Positions 9,053 to 17,644 of a stretch of DNA of 64,000 bases are shown one piece after another; position 1 is the first letter of the stretch; each line of letters opens with the position of its first letter. Location of the stretch: contig NZ_BMVG01000001.1 of NCBI RefSeq assembly GCF_014650595.1, positions 434,001-498,000 on the forward strand. The letters are read 5' to 3'. Under the pieces are notes generated by a model. It searched no databases, was not told the origin of the DNA, and saw only the letters and a list, made by a program, of their open reading frames with translations. This stretch comes from Streptomyces alanosinicus (lineage in GTDB: Bacteria > Actinomycetota > Actinomycetes > Streptomycetales > Streptomycetaceae). Position numbers and translations under genes: made by a program.

Positions 9053-9766
9053 TCACACGTCCGTGACGCGGAGCCCGGCGTGTGCCTTGTAGCGGCGGTT
9101 GACCGAGATCAGGTTCGCGACCAGCGACTCCACCTGGTGGGCGTTGCGCAGCCGCCCGGCGAAGACGCCGCGCATGCCGGGGATGCGCCCGGCCAGCGCC
9201 TGCACGATCTCCACGTCGGCCCGCTCCTCGCCGAGCACCATCACATCGGTGTCGATCCGCTCGGTCCCGGGGTCCTGGAGCAGGACGGCCGACAGATGGT
9301 GGAAGGCCGCCGCGACGCGGGAGTCCGGCAGCAGGGCGGCGGCCTGCTCGGCGGCGCTGCCCTCCTCGGGCTTGAGGGCGTAGGCGCCCTTCTTGTCGAA
9401 GCCGAGCGGGTTGACGCAGTCCACGACGAGCTTGCCGGCCAGTTCGTCGCGCAGCGCCTTCAGGGTGTCGCCGTGGCCCTCCCACGGTACGGCGACGATC
9501 ACGATGTCGCTGCGGCGCGCGGTCTCGGCGTTGTCGGCGCCCTCGACACCGTGGCCGAGTTCCTGGGCGGCGGCCCGGGCGCGCTCGGCGGCGCGGGACC
9601 CGATGATCACCTTCTGGCCGGCCCGGGCGAGCCGGTGGGCGAGGCCCTTGCCCTGCGGTCCGGTGCCGCCGAGCACGCCGACGACGTACCCGGAGACGTC
9701 GGGCAGGTCCCAGGGGTCCTTGGCGGGGGCCTTGGCAGGGGTCTGTGCGCTGTCGGTAGAGGTCAT
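9053..9766 (-). CDS. npdG: NADPH-dependent F420 reductase
   Basis: Transfers hydride between NADPH and coenzyme F420, supplying reduced F420 to actinobacterial F420-dependent enzymes; soluble. The 237-aa protein has a ~25-residue N-terminal extension, then the Rossmann start VGVLGGTGPQGKGLAHR, NADP-phosphate loop IIGSRAAERA, the VDCVNPLGFDKKG block, and a C-terminal region (GRLRNAHQVESLVANLISVNRRYK) characteristic of the NpdG family. The start ATG at 9766 was chosen because the Rossmann fold begins shortly afterwards. A more distant relative is encoded at 35165-35863. Confidence 0.9.
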   Translation of the reverse strand: MTSTDSAQTPAKAPAKDPWDLPDVSGYVVGVLGGTGPQGKGLAHRLARAGQKVIIGSRAAERARAAAQELGHGVEGADNAETARRSDIVIVAVPWEGHGDTLKALRDELAGKLVVDCVNPLGFDKKGAYALKPEEGSAAEQAAALLPDSRVAAAFHHLSAVLLQDPGTERIDTDVMVLGEERADVEIVQALAGRIPGMRGVFAGRLRNAHQVESLVANLISVNRRYKAHAGLRVTDV

Positions 9767-9804
9767 GGGCCCGACTCTACGTCCGTGGCGGGCCGGACAC
9801 CGGT

Positions 9805-10884
9805 TCAGGTGAGCCGGTGCACCGGGACCCGGCGGAAGGTGATGGTCTCGTAGGCGCTGAAGTCGCCCGTCTCGTAGAGGAGTCCGACCGTGTCCGCGTC
9901 GACGCGGACCAGGTCGGAGTAGGCGGCGGGCAGCCCGTCGACGGTGTACGCGGTGCGCCAGGTGGTGCCGCCGTCGGTGGAGGCGCGGATCGTCATCAAG
10001 GCGCGGAAGGCGGGGTCGGCGGGGCCGGAGTACAGCAGCAGGCTGGGCTCCCGGAGCTGCAGGACGGCGGCCTCGCAGACCGGCGCGGTCAGCCCGGCCT
10101 GCGGGCGGAACGGCTTGACCAGGGTCTTCCCGCCGTCCGTCGAGTGGGCGTCGGCACGGTTGCCGGGGGCGGGCGAGTCGTTGCGGGTGTTGAAATAGAC
10201 GCGTCCGTCGGGGAGTTCGGCGGCGGTGGTCTCGTTCACGTTGACGTAGCCGTCGGTGTTCTCGTCGACGTACCCGAGATACCAGCTCTCGCCCCGGTCG
10301 TCGCTGAGCAGTGCGTGCCCGCTGTTGTACTTCGGCTCGGTGCCGGTGTCGGTGCCGGTGCCGGTGGGCGGCAGGGTGTGGTTGGCGGGGACGAGGACGC
10401 GTCCGCCGCCGAGTTGGAGGGCGTGGCCGGGGGTGGTGGCGTACCACCGCCAGCCGGGCCGCTTCACCTGCGCGGTGATGTCCCTGGGCGCGGACCAGGT
10501 GGCCCCGTCGTCGTCGCTGTGCCGCACCCACACCCGGCGCCCGTCCGCGTCGTCGATCTGACCGCGCAGAATGGCGTCCTCGGTGGCGAAGGCGGCGGCA
10601 CGGATGTGGACGAGCAGGATCCGGCCGGTGTCGAGGACGACGGGGGCGGGGTTGCCGGCGAGGTTCTCGCCGTTGCTCGCGGCGACCTGGAGCGGCCCCC
10701 AGGTGCGGCCGCCGTCCGTGGACCGCTTGAGCACGATGTCGATGCGCCCGTGGTCGGCGGAGGAGCCGACGCGGCCCTCGCAGAGGGCGAGGAGGGTGCC
10801 GGCCCCGGTGGCGACGACCGCCGGGATACGGAAGCTCGCGTAGCCCTCCTGTCCGGCGCGGAAGGGAACGGTGGCCTCGGTCAT
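9805..10884 (-). CDS. Sialidase / exo-alpha-sialidase family six-bladed propeller hydrolase
   Basis: A 359-aa BNR-repeat glycosidase expected to release terminal sialic acids or related sugars. The FRIPA motif near the N-terminus holds the arginine of the catalytic triad, and Asp-box repeats (S-x-D-x-G-x-T-W) recur as STDGGRTW, SDDDGATW, SDDRGESW and STDGGTTW. There is no signal peptide, so the enzyme is probably intracellular, unlike most secreted sialidases. The ATG at 10884 has AGGAG 8 nt upstream. It is divergent from the gene at 11019. The true substrate could be another ulosonic acid. Confidence 0.88.
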   Translation of the reverse strand: MTEATVPFRAGQEGYASFRIPAVVATGAGTLLALCEGRVGSSADHGRIDIVLKRSTDGGRTWGPLQVAASNGENLAGNPAPVVLDTGRILLVHIRAAAFATEDAILRGQIDDADGRRVWVRHSDDDGATWSAPRDITAQVKRPGWRWYATTPGHALQLGGGRVLVPANHTLPPTGTGTDTGTEPKYNSGHALLSDDRGESWYLGYVDENTDGYVNVNETTAAELPDGRVYFNTRNDSPAPGNRADAHSTDGGKTLVKPFRPQAGLTAPVCEAAVLQLREPSLLLYSGPADPAFRALMTIRASTDGGTTWRTAYTVDGLPAAYSDLVRVDADTVGLLYETGDFSAYETITFRRVPVHRLT

Positions 10885-11018
10885 CGGGCGGCTCCTGGGG
10901 TCGTACGGGGACCGGTGGGTGCACGGAGGAGAGGGGAGGAGGGGGAACGTCCCCGGGGTGGGCGAATTCCGGGTGAACTCCGCGTCACAAGTGGCTGGTT
11001 GGTGCAGTATGCGGTCGT

Positions 11019-11615
11019 ATGGACGCCGTACGGGTCGCGCTGCTGCGGGAAGTGCTCGCCGGAACCGAGTGGGTGGGCGCCACCCGGCGGTTCGCCGGTG
11101 TGCTGCGCGGGTCGGTGGTGGCCCACGGGGGCGGGCTGCTGCTGGTGGGCACGCCCGCGTACGAGCCGTGGCATCTGGCCGCGCATCTGGTGGACGAGGC
11201 CGCCTGGTCCGGGACGCCGGAGCTGGCCCCGACGCTGGTACGGCATCACGCGCGCCCCTGCGACCCGCCGCATCTCGCCGTCGGACCGGGGCGGATCGAG
11301 GCGGCGCGGCGCGGGGAGACCCTGCTGGTGGTGGCGCCGCAGGAGCCGGCACCGCTGCTGGAACGGGTCCACTCGGCCCGGCGGGCGGGGGTCACGGTAC
11401 TGGCGCTGGGGCCGTGCGGCGGTGAGCTCGCCGCGATGGCGCACGATGTGCTGGCGGTGCCCGACGAGGCGGAGCTGGACCTGGACACCGTGCAGCATCT
11501 GGTCAGCGCGGCGGCCGGGGAGAACGCGGGCGCCTCCAGGGTCCGGCGGGGTCTTCGTGACCGTCTGTCGAGGCTGGCGGAAGTCCTGACGGCACCGCCG
11601 CCGGCCCCCTGGTGA
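11019..11615 (+). CDS. Hypothetical protein with possible SIS-like fold
   Basis: A 198-aa soluble protein with no family I can name firmly. Alternating strand-helix pattern and the segment GVTVLALGPCGGELAAMAHDVLAVP resemble sugar-isomerase (SIS) domains, which bind phosphosugars, but the match is weak. The region ETLLVVAPQEPAP could be the first strand and loop of such a fold. It is divergent from the sialidase, which could fit a sugar-related role. The gap between them (10885-11018) is purine-rich with no recognisable motif. Confidence 0.6.
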   Translation: MDAVRVALLREVLAGTEWVGATRRFAGVLRGSVVAHGGGLLLVGTPAYEPWHLAAHLVDEAAWSGTPELAPTLVRHHARPCDPPHLAVGPGRIEAARRGETLLVVAPQEPAPLLERVHSARRAGVTVLALGPCGGELAAMAHDVLAVPDEAELDLDTVQHLVSAAAGENAGASRVRRGLRDRLSRLAEVLTAPPPAPW

Positions 11616-11656
11616 CCGGCCCCTGCGGCTCATCCGGCTGAGGAAAAGCGGTTGCT

Positions 11657-12964
11657 GTGGCCGGACCACCGGCCCAGGATGCCTCAGTGCTCTCCGCTCT
11701 CCTGCCCGACACGGCCCCCTGGAAGGCCTCCGCCGACTTCCGACGGCTGTGGAAGTCCGGCCTGATCAGCAACTTCGGCAGCTTCCTCACCCTCGTCGCG
11801 CTCCCCGTCCAGCTGAAGGACCTGACGCGGTCCACCGCGGCGGTCGGCGCGCTCGGCGCCGTGGAGCTGCTCCCCCTCATCGTCTGCGGTCTCTACGGCG
11901 GCGCCCTCGCCGACGCGCTCGACAAGCGGCGGCTGATCGTGTGGACGGAGGCCGGTCAGGGCCTGCTCAGTGCCGCCCTGCTGCTGAACGCGCTGCTCCC
12001 GCACCCCGCGGTGTGGCCGCTGTACGCCGTCGCCGCCCTCTCCTGCGCCCTGGTCTCCGTGCAGCGCCCGGCGCTGGACTCCCTGTGGCCCCGGATCGTC
12101 GCCCACGACGACATGCCCGCCGCGGCCTCGCTGAACTCGCTGCGCTGGACGGTCGGCGGAGTCGCCGGCCCGGCGCTCGCGGGCGTGGTCGTCGCCTGCG
12201 CGGGCCTCGGCTGGGCCTACGCCGCCGACCTGCTGACCTTCGCCCTCTCGCTGGCGTACATCGTGCGGATCGCCCCCTCCCCCGCCTCCCACGAAGCGGC
12301 GCGGCCCTCACTGAACGCCATCCTGGAGGGCGCCCGGTACGCCTGGAGCCGCAAGGAACTCCTCGGCACCTATGCCGTCGACCTCGCGGCGATGGCCCTG
12401 GCCATGCCGCTCGCCGTGCTGCCGTTCCTCGCCGACGAGCTGCATGCCGGCTGGGCGCTCGGGCTGATGTACGCGAGCATCCCGGCCGGCTCCCTGCTGG
12501 TGAGCCTGACCAGCGGCTGGACCTCCCGGATCCACCGGCACGGGCTGATGGTGGTGCTGTCGGCCATCGGCTGGGGCCTGGCGGTCGCGGCGGCCGGAGT
12601 CTCGCGCGACGTGTGGCCGGTGCTGCTGTTCCTGGCCGTCGGCGGCGGCTTCGACATGGTCTCCGGGATCTTCCGGGCCTCGATGTGGAACCAGACGATC
12701 CCGGACGAGCTGCGCGGCCGGCTGGCCGGGATCGAGCTGCTGTCCTACTCGGTGGGCCCGCAGCTCGGCCAGGTCAGGGCGGGTTCGCTGGCCGCCTGGG
12801 CGGGCGTACGGACCTCGGTGCTGTCCGGCGGGCTGGCGTGCGCGGGCGCCGTCGGTCTGCTCGCGCTGTGTCTGCCGGGCCTGCTGAGGTACGACGCCCG
12901 CACCAACGGACACGCCGTACGGATGCGGGCGCGACGCGCCGCGGACGCTCGGCCGACCGGCTGA
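11657..12964 (+). CDS. MFS transporter, EntS/MefA-like
   Basis: A 435-aa twelve-helix MFS protein resembling the enterobactin exporter EntS and macrolide exporter Mef families (FRRLWKSGLISNFGS, YGGALADALDKRR motif A, QRPALDSLWPRIV). The start is a GTG at 11657 with GAGGAAAAG upstream; the reading frame is clear from there. It ends with a short basic tail and is convergent with the small gene at 12965, whose stop abuts its own. Likely exports a siderophore or drug; nothing nearby fixes the substrate. Confidence 0.86.
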   Translation: MAGPPAQDASVLSALLPDTAPWKASADFRRLWKSGLISNFGSFLTLVALPVQLKDLTRSTAAVGALGAVELLPLIVCGLYGGALADALDKRRLIVWTEAGQGLLSAALLLNALLPHPAVWPLYAVAALSCALVSVQRPALDSLWPRIVAHDDMPAAASLNSLRWTVGGVAGPALAGVVVACAGLGWAYAADLLTFALSLAYIVRIAPSPASHEAARPSLNAILEGARYAWSRKELLGTYAVDLAAMALAMPLAVLPFLADELHAGWALGLMYASIPAGSLLVSLTSGWTSRIHRHGLMVVLSAIGWGLAVAAAGVSRDVWPVLLFLAVGGGFDMVSGIFRASMWNQTIPDELRGRLAGIELLSYSVGPQLGQVRAGSLAAWAGVRTSVLSGGLACAGAVGLLALCLPGLLRYDARTNGHAVRMRARRAADARPTG

Positions 12965-13198
12965 TCAGGTGTCGTCGGCGTCGCCCTGGCGGGCCTTGTC
13001 GTGCCAGCGCGGGTCGGTGTCCCATTCCAGGTTGCGCTCGGCTGCCGTGTCCATCGCCCGCTGGGCCTCCTGCGGGGAGGCGTACGGCCCGAAGCGGTCC
13101 TTGCCGGGGCAGTCCGGGCCCTCCTCGACCTTCTTGTGCTCCAGGCAGTAGTACCACTCGCCCGGCTTGCCGACGGTGCGCTTCTTGAACAGGGGCAT
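12965..13198 (-). CDS. Small conserved protein with paired cysteines
   Basis: A 77-aa soluble protein [18 protein letters not shown]... with two cysteines ([20 protein letters not shown]) that could bind metal, followed by a helical segment with [22 protein letters not shown] lies about 5 nt before the ATG at 13198. It is divergent from the methionine aminopeptidase gene. I recognise the type as a common streptomycete small protein but know no function. Confidence 0.75.
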   Translation of the reverse strand: MPLFKKRTVGKPGEWYYCLEHKKVEEGPDCPGKDRFGPYASPQEAQRAMDTAAERNLEWDTDPRWHDKARQGDADDT

Positions 13199-13243
13199 GA
13201 CCAGCTCCTCTCGCCACCGACATGTTCCCCCATGCCGGCTGGT

Positions 13244-13257
13244 TAGACTCGCTGGCA
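13244..13257 (+). promoter_or_regulatory. -10 box giving a leaderless map transcript
   Basis: TAGACT (13244-13249) ends 7 nt before the map ATG at 13257, so transcription should start at or next to the A of the start codon. No Shine-Dalgarno is present, consistent with leaderless initiation, which is common in Streptomyces. No convincing -35 box is visible. Confidence 0.5.
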
Positions 13258-14114
13258 TGTCTGGCCAGTCGCTGCTCGTCCCAGGGGAGATGTCCCCCAC
13301 CCGTTCGGTACCCGGCAACATCCGCCGCCCCGAGTACGTCGGCAAGCCCGCGCCGACGCCGTACACGGGGCCGGAGGTGCAGACCCCGGAAACCATCGAG
13401 GCGATGTGGGTCGCCGGCCGTATCGCCGCGCAGGCGATGGCGGAGGCCGCGAAGATCATCGCGCCCGGCGTCACCACGGACCAGCTGGACAAGGTCGCGC
13501 ACGCCTACATGTGCGACCACGGCGCCTATCCGTCCACGCTCGGCTACCGCGGCTTCCCGAAGTCGCTGTGCACGTCGGTGAACGAGGTCATCTGCCACGG
13601 CATCCCGGACTCGACGGTCCTTCACGACGGCGACATCGTCAACCTGGACGTGACCGCGTACATCGGCGGGGTGCACGGCGACAACAACGCCACCTACCTG
13701 GTCGGGGACGTGGACGAGGAGTCGCGGCTGCTGGTGGAGCGGACCCGTGAGTCCCTGAACCGCGCGATCAAGGCGGTCAAGCCGGGCCGGCAGATCAATG
13801 TCATCGGCCGTGTCATCGAGTCCTACGCCAAGCGCTTCGGCTACGGAGTGGTCCGTGACTTCACCGGCCACGGGATCAACTCCTCCTTCCACTCCGGCCT
13901 GATCGTCCCGCACTACGACAGCCCGCACGCGACGACGGTCATGCAGCCGGGCATGACGTTCACGATCGAGCCGATGCTGACGCTGGGCACCCACGAGTAC
14001 GACATGTGGGACGACGGCTGGACGGTCGTGACGAAGGACCGCAGGCGGACGGCCCAGTTCGAGCACACACTGGTGGTGACGGAGAGCGGCGCGGAGATCC
14101 TCACCCTGCCGTAG
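13257..14114 (+). CDS. map: Type I methionine aminopeptidase
   Basis: Removes the initiator methionine from nascent proteins; cytosolic dinuclear metalloenzyme. The 285-aa protein has the metal ligands in order: Asp in VNLDVTAY, Asp in GVHGDNN, His in FTGHGI, Glu in FTIEPM, Glu in AQFEHT. The N-terminal ~45 residues ([19 protein letters not shown]) are the extension found in actinobacterial MetAP1c forms, which contains a PxxPG-type element. The start at 13257 fits the -10 box immediately upstream; an open frame back to 13167 is not supported. A terminator follows at 14141. Confidence 0.95.
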   Translation: MSGQSLLVPGEMSPTRSVPGNIRRPEYVGKPAPTPYTGPEVQTPETIEAMWVAGRIAAQAMAEAAKIIAPGVTTDQLDKVAHAYMCDHGAYPSTLGYRGFPKSLCTSVNEVICHGIPDSTVLHDGDIVNLDVTAYIGGVHGDNNATYLVGDVDEESRLLVERTRESLNRAIKAVKPGRQINVIGRVIESYAKRFGYGVVRDFTGHGINSSFHSGLIVPHYDSPHATTVMQPGMTFTIEPMLTLGTHEYDMWDDGWTVVTKDRRRTAQFEHTLVVTESGAEILTLP

Positions 14115-14140
14115 AGCCTGTCGTGGACCGCGCGCGCCCG

Positions 14141-14171
14141 GCCCGCCCTCTGCGAGGGCGGGCTTTCTCTT
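14141..14171 (+). terminator. Rho-independent terminator after map
   Basis: Perfect 10-bp stem GCCCGCCCTC-TGC-GAGGGCGGGC (14141-14163) followed by TTTCTCTTGT. It lies 26 nt after the map stop. Confidence 0.85.
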
Positions 14172-14200
14172 GTAGAATTTTACCGACATGGTGTCGGCAA
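14172..14200 (+). promoter_or_regulatory. Candidate operator/promoter region for heme oxygenase
   Basis: An AT-rich near-palindrome GTAGAATTTTAC (14172-14183) abuts a perfect inverted repeat CCGACA-TGG-TGTCGG (14183-14197). Both lie 34-59 nt before the heme oxygenase ATG. They do not match the DmdR/DtxR iron-box consensus closely. Regulation by iron or heme would be expected for this gene, but the regulator is unknown. Confidence 0.4.
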
Positions 14201-14230
14201 GTGTCGCCGAGATGCGCAGAGGACGGCCTC

Positions 14231-14878
14231 ATGGACTCCTTCTCGACCCTGATCCGCACCGCGTCCCACGAGCAGCATGTGGCGGCGGAGACCTCGACGT
14301 TCATGAGCGACCTGCTCGGCGGCCGGCTGGGCGTGGCCGCCTACGCCCGCTACACCGAGCAGCTGTGGTTCGTGTACGAGGCCCTGGAGAGCGGCGCCGG
14401 GCGGCTGGCCGCGGATCCGGTGGCGGGACCGTTCATCCGGCCCGAGCTGCTGCGGCTGGCCGCGCTGGAGCGGGACCTGGCGCATCTGCGGGGTCCGCAC
14501 TGGCGGGCGGGGCTGAGCGCCCTGCCCGCGACCCGGGCGTACGCGAACCGGATCCGCGTGTGCGCCACGCACTGGCCCGGCGGTTACGTCGCCCACCACT
14601 ACACCCGGTATCTGGGCGATCTGTCCGGCGGCCAGATCATCCGCGACCGGGCGGAGAAGACCTGGGGCTTCGCGAAGAAGGGCGACGGCGTCCGCTTCTA
14701 CGTCTTCGAGGGCGTCCCCAACCCGGCCGCGTTCAAGCGGAGTTACCGCGATCTGCTGGACGCGGTCGACGCGGACGAGCTGGAGAAGCAGCGGATCACC
14801 GCCGAGTGCAGGCGGGCGTTCACCCTGAACACGGCCGTCTTCCATGCCCTGAGCACGGAGTTCCCGCTGACCGCCTAG
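14231..14878 (+). CDS. Heme oxygenase (biliverdin-producing)
   Basis: Opens the heme ring to biliverdin, CO and iron; used for iron recovery. The 215-aa protein matches the HmuO/HO-1 family: the proximal histidine near residue 16 (TASHEQHVAAE), the distal-helix LGDLSGGQIIRDRAEK motif at about 135-150, and the FYVFEGVPNPAAFKRSYR segment. AGAGGA precedes the ATG at 14231 by 7 nt. The gene stands alone between a terminator and the convergent phzF-like gene, whose stop codon overlaps its own by 4 nt. Family assignment is firm. Confidence 0.93.
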   Translation: MDSFSTLIRTASHEQHVAAETSTFMSDLLGGRLGVAAYARYTEQLWFVYEALESGAGRLAADPVAGPFIRPELLRLAALERDLAHLRGPHWRAGLSALPATRAYANRIRVCATHWPGGYVAHHYTRYLGDLSGGQIIRDRAEKTWGFAKKGDGVRFYVFEGVPNPAAFKRSYRDLLDAVDADELEKQRITAECRRAFTLNTAVFHALSTEFPLTA

Positions 14879-15552
14879 GCCTGGCGGCCGCGGGGCGCTG
14901 TGAGGGCCTGACGCTCCAGGAAGACCCGGCCGCCGATCTCCACCCACCCGTGGGGCTGTGGTGCGGTCAGGATCTGGGAGCCCTTGCCCTGGGTGATGTT
15001 CAGGGCGCGGCCCAGCTGTTCGGTGAGGAGGATGGCCGCCGCGCCGGTGGCCTCGTCCTCGTCGATACCGTCTCCGCGGCCGGGGAAGGCGCGGGCGCGG
15101 ATCCGTCCGGCCGCCTCGTCCTCCCAGGCCCAGGCGTAGATCCATTCGCCCGGTGGCGGCACGTCGAGGGCGTCGACCTCGGCGGGGGTGGCGTGGCGGC
15201 GCAGGGTGCGCGGCGGGGCCCACTCCGCCCGTGCCTCGATCCAGCTGAACTCGCCGTCGAGCCGGGCGCCCACCACTCCGGCGGGCGTGCGCAGTTCGGG
15301 CACGTCGAGCAGCCAGGCCGTGCCGACGCAGGGGTGTCCGGCGAAGGGCAGGCGCAGGGTGGGTGTGTAGATGTCTATCGCGCCGCGCTCGGGGTCGTCC
15401 ACGAACACGGTCTCGCTGAAGCCGAGTTCGGCCGCCAGCGCCTGCCGGTCGCTCCGCCCGGGCAGCACGGAGCCGTCACGGACGACACCGAGCGCGTTGC
15501 CGTGGCCGCCGTTCGGTCCGCAGAAGACACGGAGTACGTCGTAGTCAGTCAC
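14875..15552 (-). CDS. PhzF-family isomerase
   Basis: A 225-aa member of the PhzF/diaminopimelate-epimerase fold family, whose best-known member isomerises DHHA in phenazine synthesis; most homologues have unknown substrates. Motifs: FCGPNGGHGNALG (N-terminal half), GFSETVFV with the conserved Glu, LPFAGHPCVG, and DEATGAAA. The GTG start at 15552 overlaps the upstream gene's stop (GTG at 15552-15550, stop within 15547-15545), so the two are coupled. No phenazine genes are nearby. It is somewhat shorter than the usual 260-300 aa. Confidence 0.85.
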   Translation of the reverse strand: MTDYDVLRVFCGPNGGHGNALGVVRDGSVLPGRSDRQALAAELGFSETVFVDDPERGAIDIYTPTLRLPFAGHPCVGTAWLLDVPELRTPAGVVGARLDGEFSWIEARAEWAPPRTLRRHATPAEVDALDVPPPGEWIYAWAWEDEAAGRIRARAFPGRGDGIDEDEATGAAAILLTEQLGRALNITQGKGSQILTAPQPHGWVEIGGRVFLERQALTAPRGRQA

Positions 15553-16441
15553 GAGGGAATTGAAACATCGCGGCGGCGGCGAGCGCGTGCCAGGCGGGGG
15601 CGCCGCCGGGGAGCGGACGCGTGACGGTGGGCACGACGGCGTAAGGGAGTTCGGCGAGGGCCTCGCCGTAGGCCCGTTCCAGGTGGGCCCGTTGGCGTTC
15701 GACGCCCGGCCCCGGGGGAAGGGCGGCGAGCCGTGCCATGTGGTACGCGTGCGCCTCTTCGATCTTCTCGGCGCCGCGCCACTGTTCGCCGGCCGCGGGA
15801 AGCTGTTCCAGCACGACACTGTCGGGTCTGCGGCCCTCCGCCAGCGCCGCCACCGCCCGGTCGTGGCCGTCGAGGAGCAGCCAGCCGTCGAGGAAGCTCA
15901 CCCACCACAGCAGGACCGGCGCGGCAGCGCCCTCGCGGACCAGTTTGCGCTGTGCCCTGACCCGGCCGGAGCCCGGGGGCGAGAGCGGGCGCAGCGGGAC
16001 GACTCCGTGCCAGCCGCCGCCGCACGACAGTTCGAGCGTGCCGCCGGGCCACTCCCGCACGAGGTCCTCCTCCCAGATGCCGGGCGGGAATCCGGTGCGC
16101 AGGGCCAGCTCCCAGCGGCCGTCGGCCAGCGGGGTCCCGGTGGCCTCCTCCAGCCGGCGCGCGTACTCGTGCGGCCAGTTGACGGACGAGCGCTGTCGCG
16201 CCGCGGTCAGAGGCGGCAGGGGTGAGCGGTAGCCGCCGAGGCGGTGCAGACGCAGTTCGGGGCAGCAGGACGCGCCGGGGACGGCCGAGCGGCCGAGCAG
16301 CAGGGGCCGCTCGCCCTGGCGCAGGAGCAGCAGTCTGCCGTCGTCGGTCGTCTCGAAGCGGAGCTGTGGCGGCTCGGGCCGGTCCCGGATGTCCAGCACC
16401 AGCCGGCCCTCCCCCAGCAGTTCCCTGCGCGCGTTCCCCAT
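15545..16441 (-). CDS. Hypothetical protein with ParB-like DGHDR motif
   Basis: A 298-aa protein. The N-terminal half (LVLDIRDRPEPPQLRFE, LLLRQGERPLLLG) is strand-rich and unrecognised. A central segment FLDGWLLLDGHDRAVAALAEGR looks like the ParB/sulfiredoxin nucleotide-binding motif (DGHxR), suggesting an ATPase or nuclease fold, but this is inference. The start ATG at 16441 has GGAGG 9 nt upstream. It is coupled by overlap to the PhzF gene. Function unknown. Confidence 0.7.
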   Translation of the reverse strand: MGNARRELLGEGRLVLDIRDRPEPPQLRFETTDDGRLLLLRQGERPLLLGRSAVPGASCCPELRLHRLGGYRSPLPPLTAARQRSSVNWPHEYARRLEEATGTPLADGRWELALRTGFPPGIWEEDLVREWPGGTLELSCGGGWHGVVPLRPLSPPGSGRVRAQRKLVREGAAAPVLLWWVSFLDGWLLLDGHDRAVAALAEGRRPDSVVLEQLPAAGEQWRGAEKIEEAHAYHMARLAALPPGPGVERQRAHLERAYGEALAELPYAVVPTVTRPLPGGAPAWHALAAAAMFQFPRD

Positions 16442-16577
16442 GCCGTCCACCCTCCCACCCGGCCCGGCCCGGCGGTCCTCCAGGTCACGGTGTGGCTGCT
16501 GTATCCGGTCCCGGCGCTCGCCGTGTTCTTCGCCCCGGTAGGGTTCGCCTCCGGGAAGGGGAAGGTGAAGGGACCCG

Positions 16578-17597
16578 ATGAGCAGGGATCGCAGCCCGCG
16601 CAGGCTCCGCAGGTGTGAGAGGAACGTGCTGCTCCGCAGACGTGGCCGGAACACACTCATGGCGGCCTCGCTGACCGCTCTGTCGCTGACGGCGAGCGGG
16701 TGCATGGTGGTGCACGGGGAGCGGGAGATGCTTCCCTCCGCCACCCGCGCCGAGGCCGCGAAGGCGGTCACCGCGTTCACGGCCGCGTACAACAAGGCCG
16801 ACAAGGCCTTCGACAGCTCCCTGGACGCGCCCTATCTCACCGGCCCGTTCGGTGACATCACCGCCGCGCGGCTGAAGGCGGGGCACACCAACAGCCCCTC
16901 CGGCAACCCGAACCATGTGCCGCTGAAGCTGTCGGACGTGAAGATCACGATCCCGAAGAAGGCCGGCTGGCCGCGCTGGTTCGTCGCCGACGCGCAGGGC
17001 AACAAGACCGGCAGGGCCCGCTGGCTGATGGTCTTCACCCGGGGCGACCTCGGCGCGCGCTGGCGGGTGGCGTATGTGACCCTCGTGGCGCCCGGCGCCG
17101 TACCGCGGTTCACGACGGACAAGGACGGCTGGGCGCAGGCGGTACCGGCCGGCTCCGCCCAACTCGCCGTCACCCCGGGGAAGTTGAGCGCGGAGTACGC
17201 AACGTATCTGAAGAAGGGCGGGCAGGGCTTCGCCGACGGCTCGTACACCAGCGTGGAGCGCGCCGACCGGGCGAAGCGGGCCAACAAGCCCGGTCTGGTC
17301 ACGCAGTTCATCGACAGGCCGCTGACGAGCGGCGACTACGCGCCGCTGGCGCTGCGCACCGAGGCGGGCGGGGCGCTGGTGTTCTTCACCACGCACCACT
17401 ACGAGAAGCAGACCGCCGCCGCCGGAACCACCGTGCCGGTCCCGAACAAGGACGTGCGGGCCCTGACCAAGGGCGAGGTGAACCAGTCCCTGACCCTGGA
17501 GTTCATGTCCGCCGAGGTCGCCCTGGACCCGACGGGCAGCGGCAAGGTGTCGGTGCTGGGACGGGTGCCGGGTCTGACGGCGGCACAGGGCAGCTGA
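16578..17597 (+). CDS. Secreted lipoprotein of unknown function
   Basis: A 339-aa protein with a long arginine-rich n-region, a hydrophobic segment (TLMAASLTALSLTASGC) and a lipobox L-T-A-S-G-C placing the lipidated Cys near residue 42. The mature part is rich in beta-strand pattern and has no family motif I recognise. GAAGGTGAAGGGA precedes the ATG at 16578. It is divergent from the preceding gene and convergent with the next. Membrane anchoring outside the cell is a confident prediction; function is not. Confidence 0.8.
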   Translation: MSRDRSPRRLRRCERNVLLRRRGRNTLMAASLTALSLTASGCMVVHGEREMLPSATRAEAAKAVTAFTAAYNKADKAFDSSLDAPYLTGPFGDITAARLKAGHTNSPSGNPNHVPLKLSDVKITIPKKAGWPRWFVADAQGNKTGRARWLMVFTRGDLGARWRVAYVTLVAPGAVPRFTTDKDGWAQAVPAGSAQLAVTPGKLSAEYATYLKKGGQGFADGSYTSVERADRAKRANKPGLVTQFIDRPLTSGDYAPLALRTEAGGALVFFTTHHYEKQTAAAGTTVPVPNKDVRALTKGEVNQSLTLEFMSAEVALDPTGSGKVSVLGRVPGLTAAQGS

Positions 17598-17644
17598 GAC
17601 CCGAGGACGCCGACCACGCCGAGCACTCCACGTGCTCCGCGCGC

